Assembly (NCBI GenBank): GCA_022450155.1
Contig: JAKUQR010000029.1
Location: 1 to 36,208, forward strand
Direction: 5' to 3'
DNA from: Gammaproteobacteria bacterium
GTDB taxonomy: Bacteria > Pseudomonadota > Gammaproteobacteria > Arenicellales > UBA868
Length of the DNA: 36,208 bases
Positions 27,515 to 35,804 of the stretch are shown here, in pieces. The translations under genes were made by a program, and so were the position numbers. The stretch's first letter is position 1. Each line of letters begins with the position of its first letter. The notes below the pieces were generated by a model, which was not told the origin of the DNA, did not search any database, and saw only the letters and a list, made by a program, of their open reading frames with translations.

Positions 27515-28053
27515 TGTTGCCAGCCGCTATCAAGGTGCCAGGACGGAAAGAAGAGTGTGGCGAGCTTTAACGCGCCGGGAAGCAGGCTTCTGTCAAGCTC
27601 GAGTTGTACCCGTATAGACATCGGATCAGTCTGATTTACGCCGGTGGGGATTTGTTCCTGTACCGTCACTTTCCTAATGCTGAACAGCGTATCATAGAGA
27701 CTGGTAAACGCCTGGAACTCCCCCCCGACCGGTTCCAGCAGCGTATACCGATTCGACAGGGCGTGGTACTGAATTCGAAAAGGGTACTGCCACTTGGCCG
27801 CGCTGATGTGCCAAGGCCATGCTGACTCTTTTACAAGTGATACATTGAGATTGATCGTTAACGGTATACCGTTGAGCAAAGCTTTGGCGGGTTCAGGGCC
27901 CAGGTCCAGTAACAGCGTCATCTGGGTTTTTATCATACCGGCAGCGGTGAGCGAACGCCCTGAAAGAACACTGAGGTCTGCCGAGGCAGAAGCGGGAAGC
28001 AGCGCGATGATCAGTGCCGCACCTAGCCGGTTCGTAACCCATTGGTGCCACAT
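27496..28053 (-). CDS. DUF4390-like exported protein preceding ntrY
   Basis: A 185-residue protein of unknown function. I start it at ATG 28053, where a signal peptide begins (MWHQWVTNRLGAALIIALLP, cleavage likely after SASA). The frame is open back to 28173 but that extension overlaps rsmB and hides the signal peptide. The mature part is rich in beta-strand-like alternation and carries the LLxGIPLTINLNVSL and YRIQYHALSNRY-type segments found in small proteins located between rsmB and ntrY in Gammaproteobacteria. The context suggests a periplasmic partner of the NtrY sensor; that is inference only. No good Shine-Dalgarno is visible. Confidence 0.75.
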   Translation of the reverse strand: MWHQWVTNRLGAALIIALLPASASADLSVLSGRSLTAAGMIKTQMTLLLDLGPEPAKALLNGIPLTINLNVSLVKESAWPWHISAAKWQYPFRIQYHALSNRYTLLEPVGGEFQAFTSLYDTLFSIRKVTVQEQIPTGVNQTDPMSIRVQLELDRSLLPGALKLATLFFPSWHLDSGWQQWQVGR

Positions 28054-28138
28054 CGACTTTGTCTGAATCACGAGCGAATGATCATTGCGTGAAACCGAGG
28101 TGGTGAGTGTACAGCTTTGCCAGAACAGTCCCGGATCT

Positions 28139-29428
28139 TCAGCACTTTTGCACAATAGCATAGTACAGTCCATCTCCCTCGGAGCAGGGCAAAAACTGAC
28201 GGCCGAATCGAGTGCTTTCTCCTAGAGAGTAGTCGCTGGGGACCGAGCACGCATCTTTGGTGTTCTCCAACAGAAGCTCAATAACTGCGTCATTTTCGGC
28301 AGGAAAGATTGAGCAGGTGATGTATAACAGACAGCCGCCACGACGAAGGAGTGGCCAGAGTTGTTGGATCATGTTCAGCTGGTTGCATGAAAAACGGGGG
28401 ATATCGGTGTGGCGGCGCAGTACCCGGATATCGGGGTGCCGACGTATAACACCACTGCCGCTACACGGCGCGTCAAGGATGATTCGGTCGTAGGGTTTAC
28501 CGTCCCACCACCGGTCTGGTTCCGTGACATCGCCATCGATGATGTCTACGTGGCCCTTAAGTCTTTGAATGTTCTCGCGGATCAGATTGGTGCGATCAGG
28601 AAGATCAATGGCTGTGATCGAGGTCGTATCTGTTGCCAGTTCATACAGCTGGCCAGTCTTACCGCCCGGCGCTGCACAGGCATCCAGGACACGCAGGCCT
28701 TGAAGCGGGCCTAGAAAGCAGGGACTCAGTTGTGCTGCTGCATCCTGTACTGATACAAGCCCGTCAGAAAATCCCGGCACTCTCAAAACAGAACGAGGTT
28801 TTGCGAGCGTAATTGCCCACGGACTTAAGTTTGAAGCGGTCGAGTCTACCCCTGCTTCAGCCAGGCGCAGCATGTAGTTACTTCTGGAGGTGAACTGAGT
28901 GTTTACCCGGAGTGTCAACGGCGGTCTCGAGTTGTAGGAGTCAACGATGTCTTTCCAGTCGTCTGGCCAGGCTTCGCGCAGACAGGACAGTAGCCACATC
29001 GGAGTTGCATATTGTGCTTCTTCTTGTTCTGCTGTTATGAACGCAGGATCTCTCAGGTGAGCGCGTAGTACCCCGTTGACTAGATTTTTTGCATGCCCTC
29101 GACCGAGTAGGTTGGCAGCTTCAACAGCGCCCGAAGTGATGGCGTAGTCAGGTGCATTAAGGTGTTCGTACTGATAAAAGGCGCACAACAGAAGATTTTC
29201 GAGAATCGTGTCCTGAGAGCGGATCGGCTTGTGAAGTTTCTGCTGCAGCAGGCGGCGGTAACGATAGGCCCAGCGAACACTGCCCCAGGCAATTTCACGA
29301 ATTTCTGAGTGATTTTGAGCGGGCTGGAGTTTGAGTCTTTTGACGGCGGTCGAATCTAGGCTGTGTCCGTGGTGCAGAACATCGTTCACAATGTTCGCTG
29401 CCGTCGCGCAAGTTTCAGGACTTGGCAT
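28139..29428 (-). CDS. rsmB: 16S rRNA (cytosine-967-C5)-methyltransferase
   Basis: Methylates C967 of 16S rRNA. The 429 residues have an N-terminal NusB-like RNA-binding domain (about 1-140) and a C-terminal SAM-dependent domain: DACAAPGGKTGQLYEL (motif I), DAPCSGSGVIRRHPDIR (motif IV with one active cysteine) and YITCSIFPAENDAVIE (motif VI with the nucleophile cysteine). It overlaps fmt by 14 bases, the usual fmt-rsmB coupling. Confidence 0.97.
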   Translation of the reverse strand: MPSPETCATAANIVNDVLHHGHSLDSTAVKRLKLQPAQNHSEIREIAWGSVRWAYRYRRLLQQKLHKPIRSQDTILENLLLCAFYQYEHLNAPDYAITSGAVEAANLLGRGHAKNLVNGVLRAHLRDPAFITAEQEEAQYATPMWLLSCLREAWPDDWKDIVDSYNSRPPLTLRVNTQFTSRSNYMLRLAEAGVDSTASNLSPWAITLAKPRSVLRVPGFSDGLVSVQDAAAQLSPCFLGPLQGLRVLDACAAPGGKTGQLYELATDTTSITAIDLPDRTNLIRENIQRLKGHVDIIDGDVTEPDRWWDGKPYDRIILDAPCSGSGVIRRHPDIRVLRRHTDIPRFSCNQLNMIQQLWPLLRRGGCLLYITCSIFPAENDAVIELLLENTKDACSVPSDYSLGESTRFGRQFLPCSEGDGLYYAIVQKC

Positions 29429-30371
29429 CGATCTTAGGTTCGTGGTGGAAGTTTTGACCAGGACTGATCGGGTGACCGTTCAGATAAGCACCGACAGACA
29501 TCGGTTTCCTGCCCGGGGACTGTACCTCTATCAGATCGAGTGTACCCTGGCCGGTCTGTACTCGAATAAAGTCAGGATCTGCTTCGATGATCGTACCTGG
29601 CGGCGCTTCCGAGCTTGGTGGACCTTCAATCGAGTGTCTTACGAGCAAAGTGCTATTGCCCAGTCGCGTTCTGCACAGTGGACGTGGATTGAATGCTCTG
29701 ACCTTGCGTTCCAGTACCATTGCTGAATTGTGCCAGTCCAGATACGTCTCTTCGGTTCGTATTTTTTTGGCATAGCTGGCTTTTTCATGGTCCTGTGCAG
29801 TTGCTGTTGCTGTTTCACGGGTGATCGCCGGTAGCAGCCTGATCAGTTCCTGCGCACCCAGATCGGCCAGCCGTTGGTGCACGGTGCCACTGGTGTCGTT
29901 GCTGAGGATCTGGGTTGACACTTGTGTCAGGATGTCGCCACTGTCGAGTTGTTCATTGATCCTCATCAGGCTAATGCCGGTTTCGTGGTCGCCGGCTTCG
30001 ATCGCGCGTTGGATGGGTGCGGCTCCCCGCCATCGGGGAAGAAGCGAGGCGTGTACATTGATGCAGCCATGGCGAGGTATGTCCAGAACTGCTTGCGGTA
30101 GGATCAGGCCATAAGCCACCACGATGAGAAGGTCGGGTTCAAGTGCGGCAAGATAAGGAATCTCTTCTGAAAGCAAGGTGGGCTGTCTTACCGTCAAGCC
30201 CGCGTCCACAGCAATTTCCCGAATAGGACTGGGACGAGGCTTGCGTCCTCGTCCTGCCGGCCGATCAGGCTGGGTATAGACCGCCAGTAAATCCAATGGT
30301 GCCTGTAGCAGCGCCTGAAGACTCGGTGCTGCGAAGTCAGGCGTGCCTGCAAATATCGTGCGCAGCGACAC
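29415..30371 (-). CDS. fmt: Methionyl-tRNA formyltransferase
   Basis: Formylates initiator Met-tRNA using 10-formyl-tetrahydrofolate. The 318-residue protein begins with the Rossmann-like formyltransferase domain (IFAGTPDFAAPSLQALL). The catalytic Asn/His/Asp set lies in INVHASLLPRWRGAAPIQRAI and in the following LDSGDI segment; the C-terminal OB-like domain covers about residues 210-318. It lies 22 bases downstream of def. Confidence 0.97.
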   Translation of the reverse strand: MSLRTIFAGTPDFAAPSLQALLQAPLDLLAVYTQPDRPAGRGRKPRPSPIREIAVDAGLTVRQPTLLSEEIPYLAALEPDLLIVVAYGLILPQAVLDIPRHGCINVHASLLPRWRGAAPIQRAIEAGDHETGISLMRINEQLDSGDILTQVSTQILSNDTSGTVHQRLADLGAQELIRLLPAITRETATATAQDHEKASYAKKIRTEETYLDWHNSAMVLERKVRAFNPRPLCRTRLGNSTLLVRHSIEGPPSSEAPPGTIIEADPDFIRVQTGQGTLDLIEVQSPGRKPMSVGAYLNGHPISPGQNFHHEPKIDAKS

Positions 30372-30393
30372 TGGTCTAGACGGAGGACATGGT

Positions 30394-30930
30394 TTAGTAA
30401 GCTGTTGCTCGATCCTTCTGATCAGGGCGCTCGTTCTCGCGAGCTTCCTTCAACAGTCGCTTGCGAATCCGGTCCTGTTTCAGGCGAGACAGATAATCCA
30501 CGAAAACCTTGCCATCGAGATGGTCTATTTCATGCTGGATACAAACCGAAAGCAGTTCCGAAGCGTCGAGTCGAAACGATTCTCCTTCCCGGTTTAAAGC
30601 GCTGACCGTTATTCTCTCGGCACGCAATACTGGTGCAACGATCCCAGGAACGGATAGACAACCTTCTTCGGTCTCTATTTCACCCTCTAAAGTTTCGATG
30701 ATCGGATTGATGAATACCATCAACTTGTCGCGATTTTCTGACAGATCCATCACGATGACTCGTTTTGGAACATTGACCTGGATTGCTGCGAGCCCGATAC
30801 CCGGTGCGGAGTACATGGTCTGGGCCAAGTCGTCCACTAGCGTGACTACGCTGCTGTCAACCGCTTCGACTGGTTTTGCGACTGTGCGCAGTCGCGAGTC
30901 CGGGTAGACAAGAATGTTGAGCAGTGCCAT
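30394..30930 (-). CDS. def: Peptide deformylase
   Basis: Removes the N-formyl group from nascent proteins. The 178-residue metalloenzyme has all three motifs: [18 protein letters not shown] (cysteine metal ligand) and [11 protein letters not shown] (two histidine ligands and the catalytic glutamate). It is the first gene of the def-fmt-rsmB-DUF4390-ntrY-ntrX-trkA-trkH block. No Shine-Dalgarno or convincing promoter was recognised in the 135 bases separating it from the divergent gene. Confidence 0.97.
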   Translation of the reverse strand: MALLNILVYPDSRLRTVAKPVEAVDSSVVTLVDDLAQTMYSAPGIGLAAIQVNVPKRVIVMDLSENRDKLMVFINPIIETLEGEIETEEGCLSVPGIVAPVLRAERITVSALNREGESFRLDASELLSVCIQHEIDHLDGKVFVDYLSRLKQDRIRKRLLKEARENERPDQKDRATAY

Positions 30931-31065
30931 GACGTAGGTGCGAAATTTGTGACGTAGTACGGTTGGAAATCTGGGTTGTTAGACCCTAGACTAGGCAATC
31001 AGGTTTTGGGATTTGCATGGTTAAACGTGAATTTTAACGGAATTCTCTATAGGACTCTAACGCCT

Positions 31066-32040
31066 ATGAAGCGTTCTTTAGGTCATTCAATGTCGAAGTT
31101 CGGCCTGAAGGCACTGGGTCGAGTGGAGGCGCGGCGGGTTATCTGTGCCGGGTTGGCATCTGCGATTTTTCTGCTTGGTGCTGTAATTCCAGTCCGCAGT
31201 GATACCAATCTGTTACCCGGAGCACCGCTAAAGGTACTGCGGCTGGTTCTTGGCCAGGGAGACGCCGGTGTCCAGCTAAAGGTACTGCGGGTGGAGAAGA
31301 TGAGTCCACGGCTTCGAGTTGTTGATCAGAACAGGTCGGTACCCAGTATTGCGCCGGATGTGATACAGCCATTTCTGGTGTCAGCTGAGATACAGCAGAC
31401 GGCAGAGCTGCCGGATTCTGGGTACGTGGTGGCTGGTACAGAGGGTGAGATAAACCTCGGCCAGTTCGCCCGGTTTTACGCGCGAGATCTGCCGTACTCA
31501 TCTGCAGGGGATTATCATGTGATGCGTTTTGGTGAGCGTTTCATCGATCCAGACAGCGGTGAGCATCTGGGTCGTGCCGTTATCCGTATTGGTACAGCCA
31601 ATCTAATCTCAGGCGACGAGCTCAGCATATTGGAACTGGTTTACAGCCATGAAGAGGTTGTGGCAGGTGACCGTCTTGTTCCGGTGAAGGAGGATGCTGG
31701 GTTGCCTTATTTGTTCCCACGCATACCGGAGGTGAATCTGCAAGGCCATATTGTAGGGATAGCAACCGGGGTTCGAGAGGCGGGTCTGTTTTCAGTGGTC
31801 ACGGTTTCTGTGGGCACAGAGGACGGGGCACAGCCAGGCGATGTGTTGCAGGTTTCTCGTCCAGCCACTGCCAACGATTCAGTGGCGTCGAGACCGGTCG
31901 AACTGACCGGGCATAGCTCGGCATACGTGATGATTTTCAAGGTATTTCACAAGGCCAGCTTTGCGTTGATCATCCGAGCCCGTCGGCCAGTCAATTTACA
32001 CGATCATATTTCTATCCCAGGGCAGTCGAGCGATATTTAA
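31066..32040 (+). CDS. Exported homologue of the def-linked LysM protein, lacking the LysM domain
   Basis: A 324-residue secreted protein. The start at ATG 31066 has AGGA at 31051-31054; ATG 31090 is an alternative. The signal segment is VICAGLASAIFLLGAVIPV, with cleavage likely shortly after. The rest matches, by my memory of the family, the region after the LysM domain in the peptidoglycan-binding proteins encoded divergently from def in Pseudomonas and relatives: KMSPRLRVVDQ, PDVIQPFL, GYVVAGTEGE, VMRFGERFIDPDSGEHLG, VVAGDRLVP and FKVFHKASFALIIRARRPV. The 45-50-residue LysM module expected between signal peptide and NLLPG is missing. In its place a short stretch contains a duplicated QLKVLR/PLKVLR unit. 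Without LysM it may no longer bind peptidoglycan. Confidence 0.8.
   Translation: MKRSLGHSMSKFGLKALGRVEARRVICAGLASAIFLLGAVIPVRSDTNLLPGAPLKVLRLVLGQGDAGVQLKVLRVEKMSPRLRVVDQNRSVPSIAPDVIQPFLVSAEIQQTAELPDSGYVVAGTEGEINLGQFARFYARDLPYSSAGDYHVMRFGERFIDPDSGEHLGRAVIRIGTANLISGDELSILELVYSHEEVVAGDRLVPVKEDAGLPYLFPRIPEVNLQGHIVGIATGVREAGLFSVVTVSVGTEDGAQPGDVLQVSRPATANDSVASRPVELTGHSSAYVMIFKVFHKASFALIIRARRPVNLHDHISIPGQSSDI
31227..31290 (+). repeat. 16-bp direct repeat at the site of the missing LysM domain
   Basis: GCTAAAGGTACTGCGG occurs at 31227-31242 and 31275-31290, 48 bases (16 codons) apart and in frame, encoding LKVLR twice. It sits where the LysM module would join the C-terminal region and could reflect a slipped duplication or a deletion scar. 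Confidence 0.8.
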
Positions 32041-32047
32041 AAACGCG

Positions 32048-32070
32048 CAAACAGACAGGACGTCTGTTTG
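32048..32070 (+). terminator. Hairpin after the LysM-less gene, possible terminator
   Basis: CAAACAGAC and GTCTGTTTG form a perfect 9-bp stem around AGGAC, 7 bases after the stop codon. Only a short T-rich end (inside the stem, then TTCC) follows, so intrinsic termination is uncertain. A second stem (GCTGGCAG/CTGCCGGC) lies a few bases downstream. Confidence 0.45.
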
Positions 32071-32190
32071 TTCCGGGCTGGCAGGTTGTCACGTCTGCCG
32101 GCTTGCGCCCTGTAACGGTTTGTGGATACGAAGTCCAAGGACGGTCTTTTGTCTGAGCGCAGCGAATAGTGGATTGAATTTGCGCGGTTA

Positions 32191-32534
32191 GAACTTCCGC
32201 AATCGGTCAAGCGGAAACTTCTCTCACATTTCTCAGAACCAGCTGAGATACTGGCTGTAAAAACATCCGCTCTCGAATCCATTACCGAGAGTCGGTGGCC
32301 ACACTCGAGCGTGGCATTCTTGGCGGGGCTATTCTGGATGTGACGACGCCGGAACCACTGCCGCCAGATTCGAAACTCTGGCATACCCAGAATCTCATCA
32401 TTACGCCACATGTCTCATCCGACGACGATGCGAACTATACAGACCTGACGTTGGACCTACTATTTAGGAACCTGGGTAGGTATCTCGAAGGTCGCCCACT
32501 CATTAATCGAGTGAGACCGAAACTGGGGTATTGA
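32191..32534 (+). pseudogene. Remnant of a D-isomer-specific 2-hydroxyacid dehydrogenase
   Basis: The frame from 32295 to 32534 encodes the C-terminal 79 residues of this family: LERGILGGAILDV, EPLPPDSKLWHTQNLIITPH with the catalytic-region PH, and NLGRYLEGRPLINRV. The Rossmann GxGxxG region and most of the catalytic domain are missing. In a different frame just upstream (32191-32290) is LPQSVKRKLLSHF followed by AEILAVKTSALESI, which resembles the N-terminus of such enzymes; this part is tentative. The picture is a gene that lost its middle (about 190 residues) and its frame. The 597-base stretch 32040-32636 contains no intact gene. Confidence 0.75.
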
Positions 32535-32538
32535 AGAC

Positions 32539-32566
32539 TTGTTTGTCTGCACTCTGATCGCATAAT
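32539..32566 (+). promoter_or_regulatory. Candidate promoter of the LLM oxidoreductase gene
   Basis: TTGTTT (32539-32544) and CATAAT (32561-32566) are 16 bases apart, 71 bases before the ATG at 32637. The match is moderate and the spacer is one base short of ideal. Confidence 0.3.
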
Positions 32567-32636
32567 GAAAATTTCAGGTGTTCGTGTACGATTCACCCTC
32601 TGATCACCAACTTATTTTTTGACCGGCTAACTTACC

Positions 32637-33716
32637 ATGCGGGTGATGACAACAATTCCGCAGCACGATCTCCACCAGATTCCTAAGGTGGTACGGGAGA
32701 TCGAAGCGAACGGATATGACGGTGTCTGCACGCTGGAAAACCGCCATGATCCTTTTTTGCCTTTGGGCATTGCTGCAATTAACACTCGGAAGCTGGAACT
32801 GTCGACTGGTATCGCCATTGCATTTTCGCGCAGCCCCATGGCTGTTGCTAATATCGGCTGGGATCTGCAATCGGCATCCGGCGGGCGCTTTGTACTGGGC
32901 CTTGGCAGTCAGGTCAAAGGACATAACGAGCGTCGCTTCAGTGTTCCGTGGTCTCCACCCGCGCCTCGACTACGCGAATATGCACACGCGCTACGCGCCA
33001 TCTGGTCTACCTGGAAAACTGGAGAGCCACTGAACTTCGAAGGGCAGCATTATCGTTTTACCCTGATGACACCGAATTTCACGCCAGAACCGATGGACAG
33101 TCCGGCGCCGCCGATTACGGTTGCGGCAGTCGGTCCTGCGATGATGAAAGTGGCTGGGCAGGCCTATGACGGCGTGCGCCTCCACCCTTTTTGTACTCGA
33201 CGGTATCTGGAAGATACTGTGATACCGACTCTTGAAAACGCTCTTGTGAGCGTTGGGCGTCAGCGAAAACGTTTCGAGATTTCAGGGGGTGGTTTTATCG
33301 CCACGGGAGCAGATGATGAGGCGGTGGCCAAGATGTTTGAGTGGGTGCGTATCCGTATAGGGTTTTACGGTTCGACCCGAGCGTACTGGCCAGTTCTCGA
33401 AGCGCATGATCTGGAAGAGTTGGGCTTGAAGTTGAACCAGATGTCTAGAAACAACCAATGGGATCAGATGGCCCAAGAAGTGACTGATGACATTGTGCAT
33501 TTGTTTGCCGCTGTGGGACGCCACGACGAGATTGCCGAGGCGATTAAAGAACGTTTCGGCGGTATTTCGGACGCTGTTTACGACAGTGCGTCATCGGAGT
33601 TGCGCGGTGGACTGCCTGCCGACGTCATTCAGGACATTCAATGTATTCCATCGCCCTTTATTGGTTTCGCCGATCAGAAAGGCGTCGGTGGCGCGGTACG
33701 AACAAGCGGTTACTGA
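32637..33716 (+). CDS. Luciferase-like (LLM) flavin/F420-dependent oxidoreductase
   Basis: A 359-residue TIM-barrel protein of the bacterial luciferase superfamily. LELSTGIAIAFSRSPM (about residues 59-74) and SGGRFVLGLGSQVKGHNERRF (with GLGS) are cofactor-site segments, and PPITVAAVGPAMMKVAGQAYDGV closely resembles the F420-dependent subfamily with about 330-360 residues described mainly in actinobacteria. The flavin-using members cannot be excluded. No F420 biosynthesis gene lies in the window. The last 7 bases overlap the convergent VOC gene. Substrate unknown. Confidence 0.85.
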   Translation: MRVMTTIPQHDLHQIPKVVREIEANGYDGVCTLENRHDPFLPLGIAAINTRKLELSTGIAIAFSRSPMAVANIGWDLQSASGGRFVLGLGSQVKGHNERRFSVPWSPPAPRLREYAHALRAIWSTWKTGEPLNFEGQHYRFTLMTPNFTPEPMDSPAPPITVAAVGPAMMKVAGQAYDGVRLHPFCTRRYLEDTVIPTLENALVSVGRQRKRFEISGGGFIATGADDEAVAKMFEWVRIRIGFYGSTRAYWPVLEAHDLEELGLKLNQMSRNNQWDQMAQEVTDDIVHLFAAVGRHDEIAEAIKERFGGISDAVYDSASSELRGGLPADVIQDIQCIPSPFIGFADQKGVGGAVRTSGY

Positions 33717-34189
33717 GTTTTTTCGGTACTCCAGCGATCAAGAATCGCGTGTGCATCTTTGCCTGAGCCCATGTCGTGATTATGATTTGGCCGTTTGGCG
33801 GTCAGTTCAATGACGTAGCCATTGGGATCTCTAAAATAGATCGAGTCGATGAATCCATGATCGGAAATCCCCCGCGTCTCGATCCCGTTTGCGATGCCTT
33901 TGTCCATCATCTCCTGCAGCCGGTCGTGTTCGACCTCAAGCGCAATGTGCAGATCAAAGTCGCGCTGGTCTTTAAACTCGAACGGTGTCTGCGGGTCGTC
34001 AAAAAAGGCAAGAAACGACCCGTCTCTCATCTGGTAGAACGTGTGCAGCACCTGGGTGCCACGTCCGGTCATGGTGGTACCGATCTCCAATGAATGAACC
34101 AGTGGTAGCCCTAAGAAATCTTCATAGAAACAGCGGGTTTTTTCGGAATCCCGGCAGCGATAAGCATTGTGATGAAGGCCCTTAATCAT
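33710..34189 (-). CDS. VOC (glyoxalase/dioxygenase fold) family protein
   Basis: A 159-residue vicinal-oxygen-chelate protein with paired beta-alpha-beta-beta-beta modules. The N-terminal GLHHNAYRCRD, the second-module FDLHIALEVE and the C-terminal YFRDPNGYVIEL supply plausible metal ligands (His, His, Glu). The family includes glyoxalases, fosfomycin-resistance enzymes and ring-cleaving dioxygenases, so no activity is assigned. The 3' end overlaps the LLM gene by 7 bases tail to tail, suggesting both are long settled here. Confidence 0.88.
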   Translation of the reverse strand: MIKGLHHNAYRCRDSEKTRCFYEDFLGLPLVHSLEIGTTMTGRGTQVLHTFYQMRDGSFLAFFDDPQTPFEFKDQRDFDLHIALEVEHDRLQEMMDKGIANGIETRGISDHGFIDSIYFRDPNGYVIELTAKRPNHNHDMGSGKDAHAILDRWSTEKTQ

Positions 34190-34230
34190 GGTGTTCGTCC
34201 TGTGGTGTTCGTGCCGTACATTGTGTCTGT

Positions 34231-34359
34231 TCAGCCCGTGAGCTTGTCTGTGTGTACCCCGTCACGCTCAGCCGCGAGATGTGCCTGTGTGACCCGCCCG
34301 TACAGTTCACGGGTGCGGTGTACACTGCCGATCATACCGGATTTTTCTGCGAACGACAT
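34231..34359 (-). CDS. Possible small protein of 42 residues, unrecognised
   Basis: An ATG at 34359 opens 42 codons (starting MSFAEKSGMIGSV) ending 41 bases before the VOC gene on the same strand. The composition looks protein-like and amphipathic (RTRELYGRVTQAHLAAERDG), but there is no Shine-Dalgarno and I recognise no family. It may be a real small gene, the remnant of a longer one, or chance. Nothing else is evident in 34190-34451. Confidence 0.2.
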   Translation of the reverse strand: MSFAEKSGMIGSVHRTRELYGRVTQAHLAAERDGVHTDKLTG

Positions 34360-34451
34360 GATCAGCAGTAACCGGGAGGAAGCATTTGATGTCTACGCGA
34401 TGTCATGATGGCAATTCTATGTTAGGTTGAAAGCACCTCAGAAGGGATGGT

Positions 34452-35051
34452 TTACCAGCAGCTATCCTTATCATCCCCGGTCGCGCTTTGCTCGCCGAGG
34501 TGGGTCAGTGTCAGTGTTTTGCAGTCGGTGTCATCGGCTTGTTCGTTCTGTGGGGTTGCGGTCAGCGTAAAGGTCGATGGGGTAGGGACGGATGCACCGA
34601 TCACGTAGAACCCCTGGGCGGAGATGACCGTACCACTGGCGGAAACACTGCAGTTGACGTCGTCGTATTTGGAAAACTGGGTATAGCAGCGTTCGAGTTC
34701 CTGGGCTACCTGCATCAGCTTTGCCTGCCCGTCGGCTCGACGGGAGCGGGTGACATAGTCTGAATACATGGGGATCGCGATTGCCGCGAGTATGCCGATG
34801 ATCGCGACCGCAATCAGTAGTTCAATCAGGCTGAAGCCCTGATATCTATTGGGGATTTGACGCATGGATTGTTCGAAGCGGTCTGCAATGTCGTAGGCCT
34901 GACTGGTGGCATGGGAGCGGTGCAGGGCGCTGGTGTTGTACTTGAGCCCGCTCGCCATCAATGCGGCCAGTGCCAGCAGGCCAAAAGAAAAAACTGCCAG
35001 GGTGATCATCACCTCAATCAGACTCAGGCCTTTCTGGCGCAGCACGTTCAT
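34452..35051 (-). CDS. PilV-PilE fusion: two type IV prepilin-like domains in one frame
   Basis: The 199-residue product contains two class III prepilin signals. Residues 1-58 are PilV-like ([18 protein letters not shown], cleavage after Gly8, then SQAYDIADR). From residue 63 a complete minor pilin of PilE type follows ([18 protein letters not shown], Gly72/Phe73, Glu77), with the [13 protein letters not shown] and terminal SCW disulfide segment expected of PilE. ATG 34865 could start PilE alone (137 residues) but lacks a Shine-Dalgarno. In Pseudomonas the order is fimU-pilV-pilW-pilX-pilY1-pilE, so the rest of pilV and pilW, pilX and pilY1 appear deleted in frame. In the fusion the second signal would lie beyond the first membrane helix, where prepilin peptidase could not normally reach it. 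Confidence 0.88.
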   Translation of the reverse strand: MNVLRQKGLSLIEVMITLAVFSFGLLALAALMASGLKYNTSALHRSHATSQAYDIADRFEQSMRQIPNRYQGFSLIELLIAVAIIGILAAIAIPMYSDYVTRSRRADGQAKLMQVAQELERCYTQFSKYDDVNCSVSASGTVISAQGFYVIGASVPTPSTFTLTATPQNEQADDTDCKTLTLTHLGEQSATGDDKDSCW

Positions 35052-35632
35052 GGTGATGGTGTACAGCTGTTCTGAGAAGAGTCGGTGGCGATCAAGTTCC
35101 GGCTTCGGCCGGTGGCGATTACATCGATGGCACGAGCATGGTCTCCGAAACCGCGCTGGTCACACAAAATAAACGTGCCCGATTGCGGATCTCCGTTGAC
35201 CTTCTGTGCACGGCCGTCGTAGTCAAAGGACACATAGTCACGCACGTCAGTGGTGCCGCGCAGCGTATTGTCGCCGTCAAGAGCAACATGGATCTCTAAC
35301 CGGGTCTCCTCCTCGTCGAGTACGGAATCGTTATTCGTATCGACGAAAACCACCCAACCGTCTTCCCATAGGGTGCCGCTGCAGCCGCCGCTGGCAGTGC
35401 CGGGGCACGTGACCACGCGGGTACTGCGGTTGATGGCTTCAGTCCGGGCGAATACCAGTGACGTGGTCAGCGCGGCCGCCTGCGTCCGAATGCGATTATT
35501 TAGGACGAAGTTCTGCAGAGACGGTGCAGCAATTACAGCGACGATTGCGAGGATCGCCACCGTGATGAGAAGTTCTATCAGCGTAAAGCCGTGATAGCTG
35601 TCATAGGATTTGGGTGGTGCGTAGAAACTCAT
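35048..35632 (-). CDS. Type IV minor pilin of the FimU/FimT (GspH) family
   Basis: A 194-residue minor pilin that would help prime pilus assembly. The prepilin signal is [19 protein letters not shown] (cleavage after Gly15, Glu at position 5 of the mature protein). The segment [23 protein letters not shown]-like helix (split here as [18 protein letters not shown]) is diagnostic of GspH/FimT. The C-terminal region ends in a cysteine-containing loop ([13 protein letters not shown]). The stop overlaps the next start by 4 bases (ATGA), so FimU and the PilV-PilE product are translationally coupled, as in the normal fimU-pilV pair. Confidence 0.92.
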   Translation of the reverse strand: MSFYAPPKSYDSYHGFTLIELLITVAILAIVAVIAAPSLQNFVLNNRIRTQAAALTTSLVFARTEAINRSTRVVTCPGTASGGCSGTLWEDGWVVFVDTNNDSVLDEEETRLEIHVALDGDNTLRGTTDVRDYVSFDYDGRAQKVNGDPQSGTFILCDQRGFGDHARAIDVIATGRSRNLIATDSSQNSCTPSP

Positions 35633-35804
35633 GGGTAAACGTGGGCGGTTGTCAGTTCGAGTTGTAATGATTCAAATTTCGAAGACCCTACCGGGCATTG
35701 TAATCAAGGCCATAAGTACTCGTCTGATCCGCCGCTGTCTATGTACCTGGTTCAGTGATGGCACAATAGCGTATTCAGTGGTACTGCAGGAGTTCCGAGA
35801 GAAC

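Noticed and set aside
34389-34430. 13-codon plus-strand frame preceded by a good GGGAGGA Shine-Dalgarno
   Set aside because: It is very short, with no recognisable product and no neighbouring gene on that strand.
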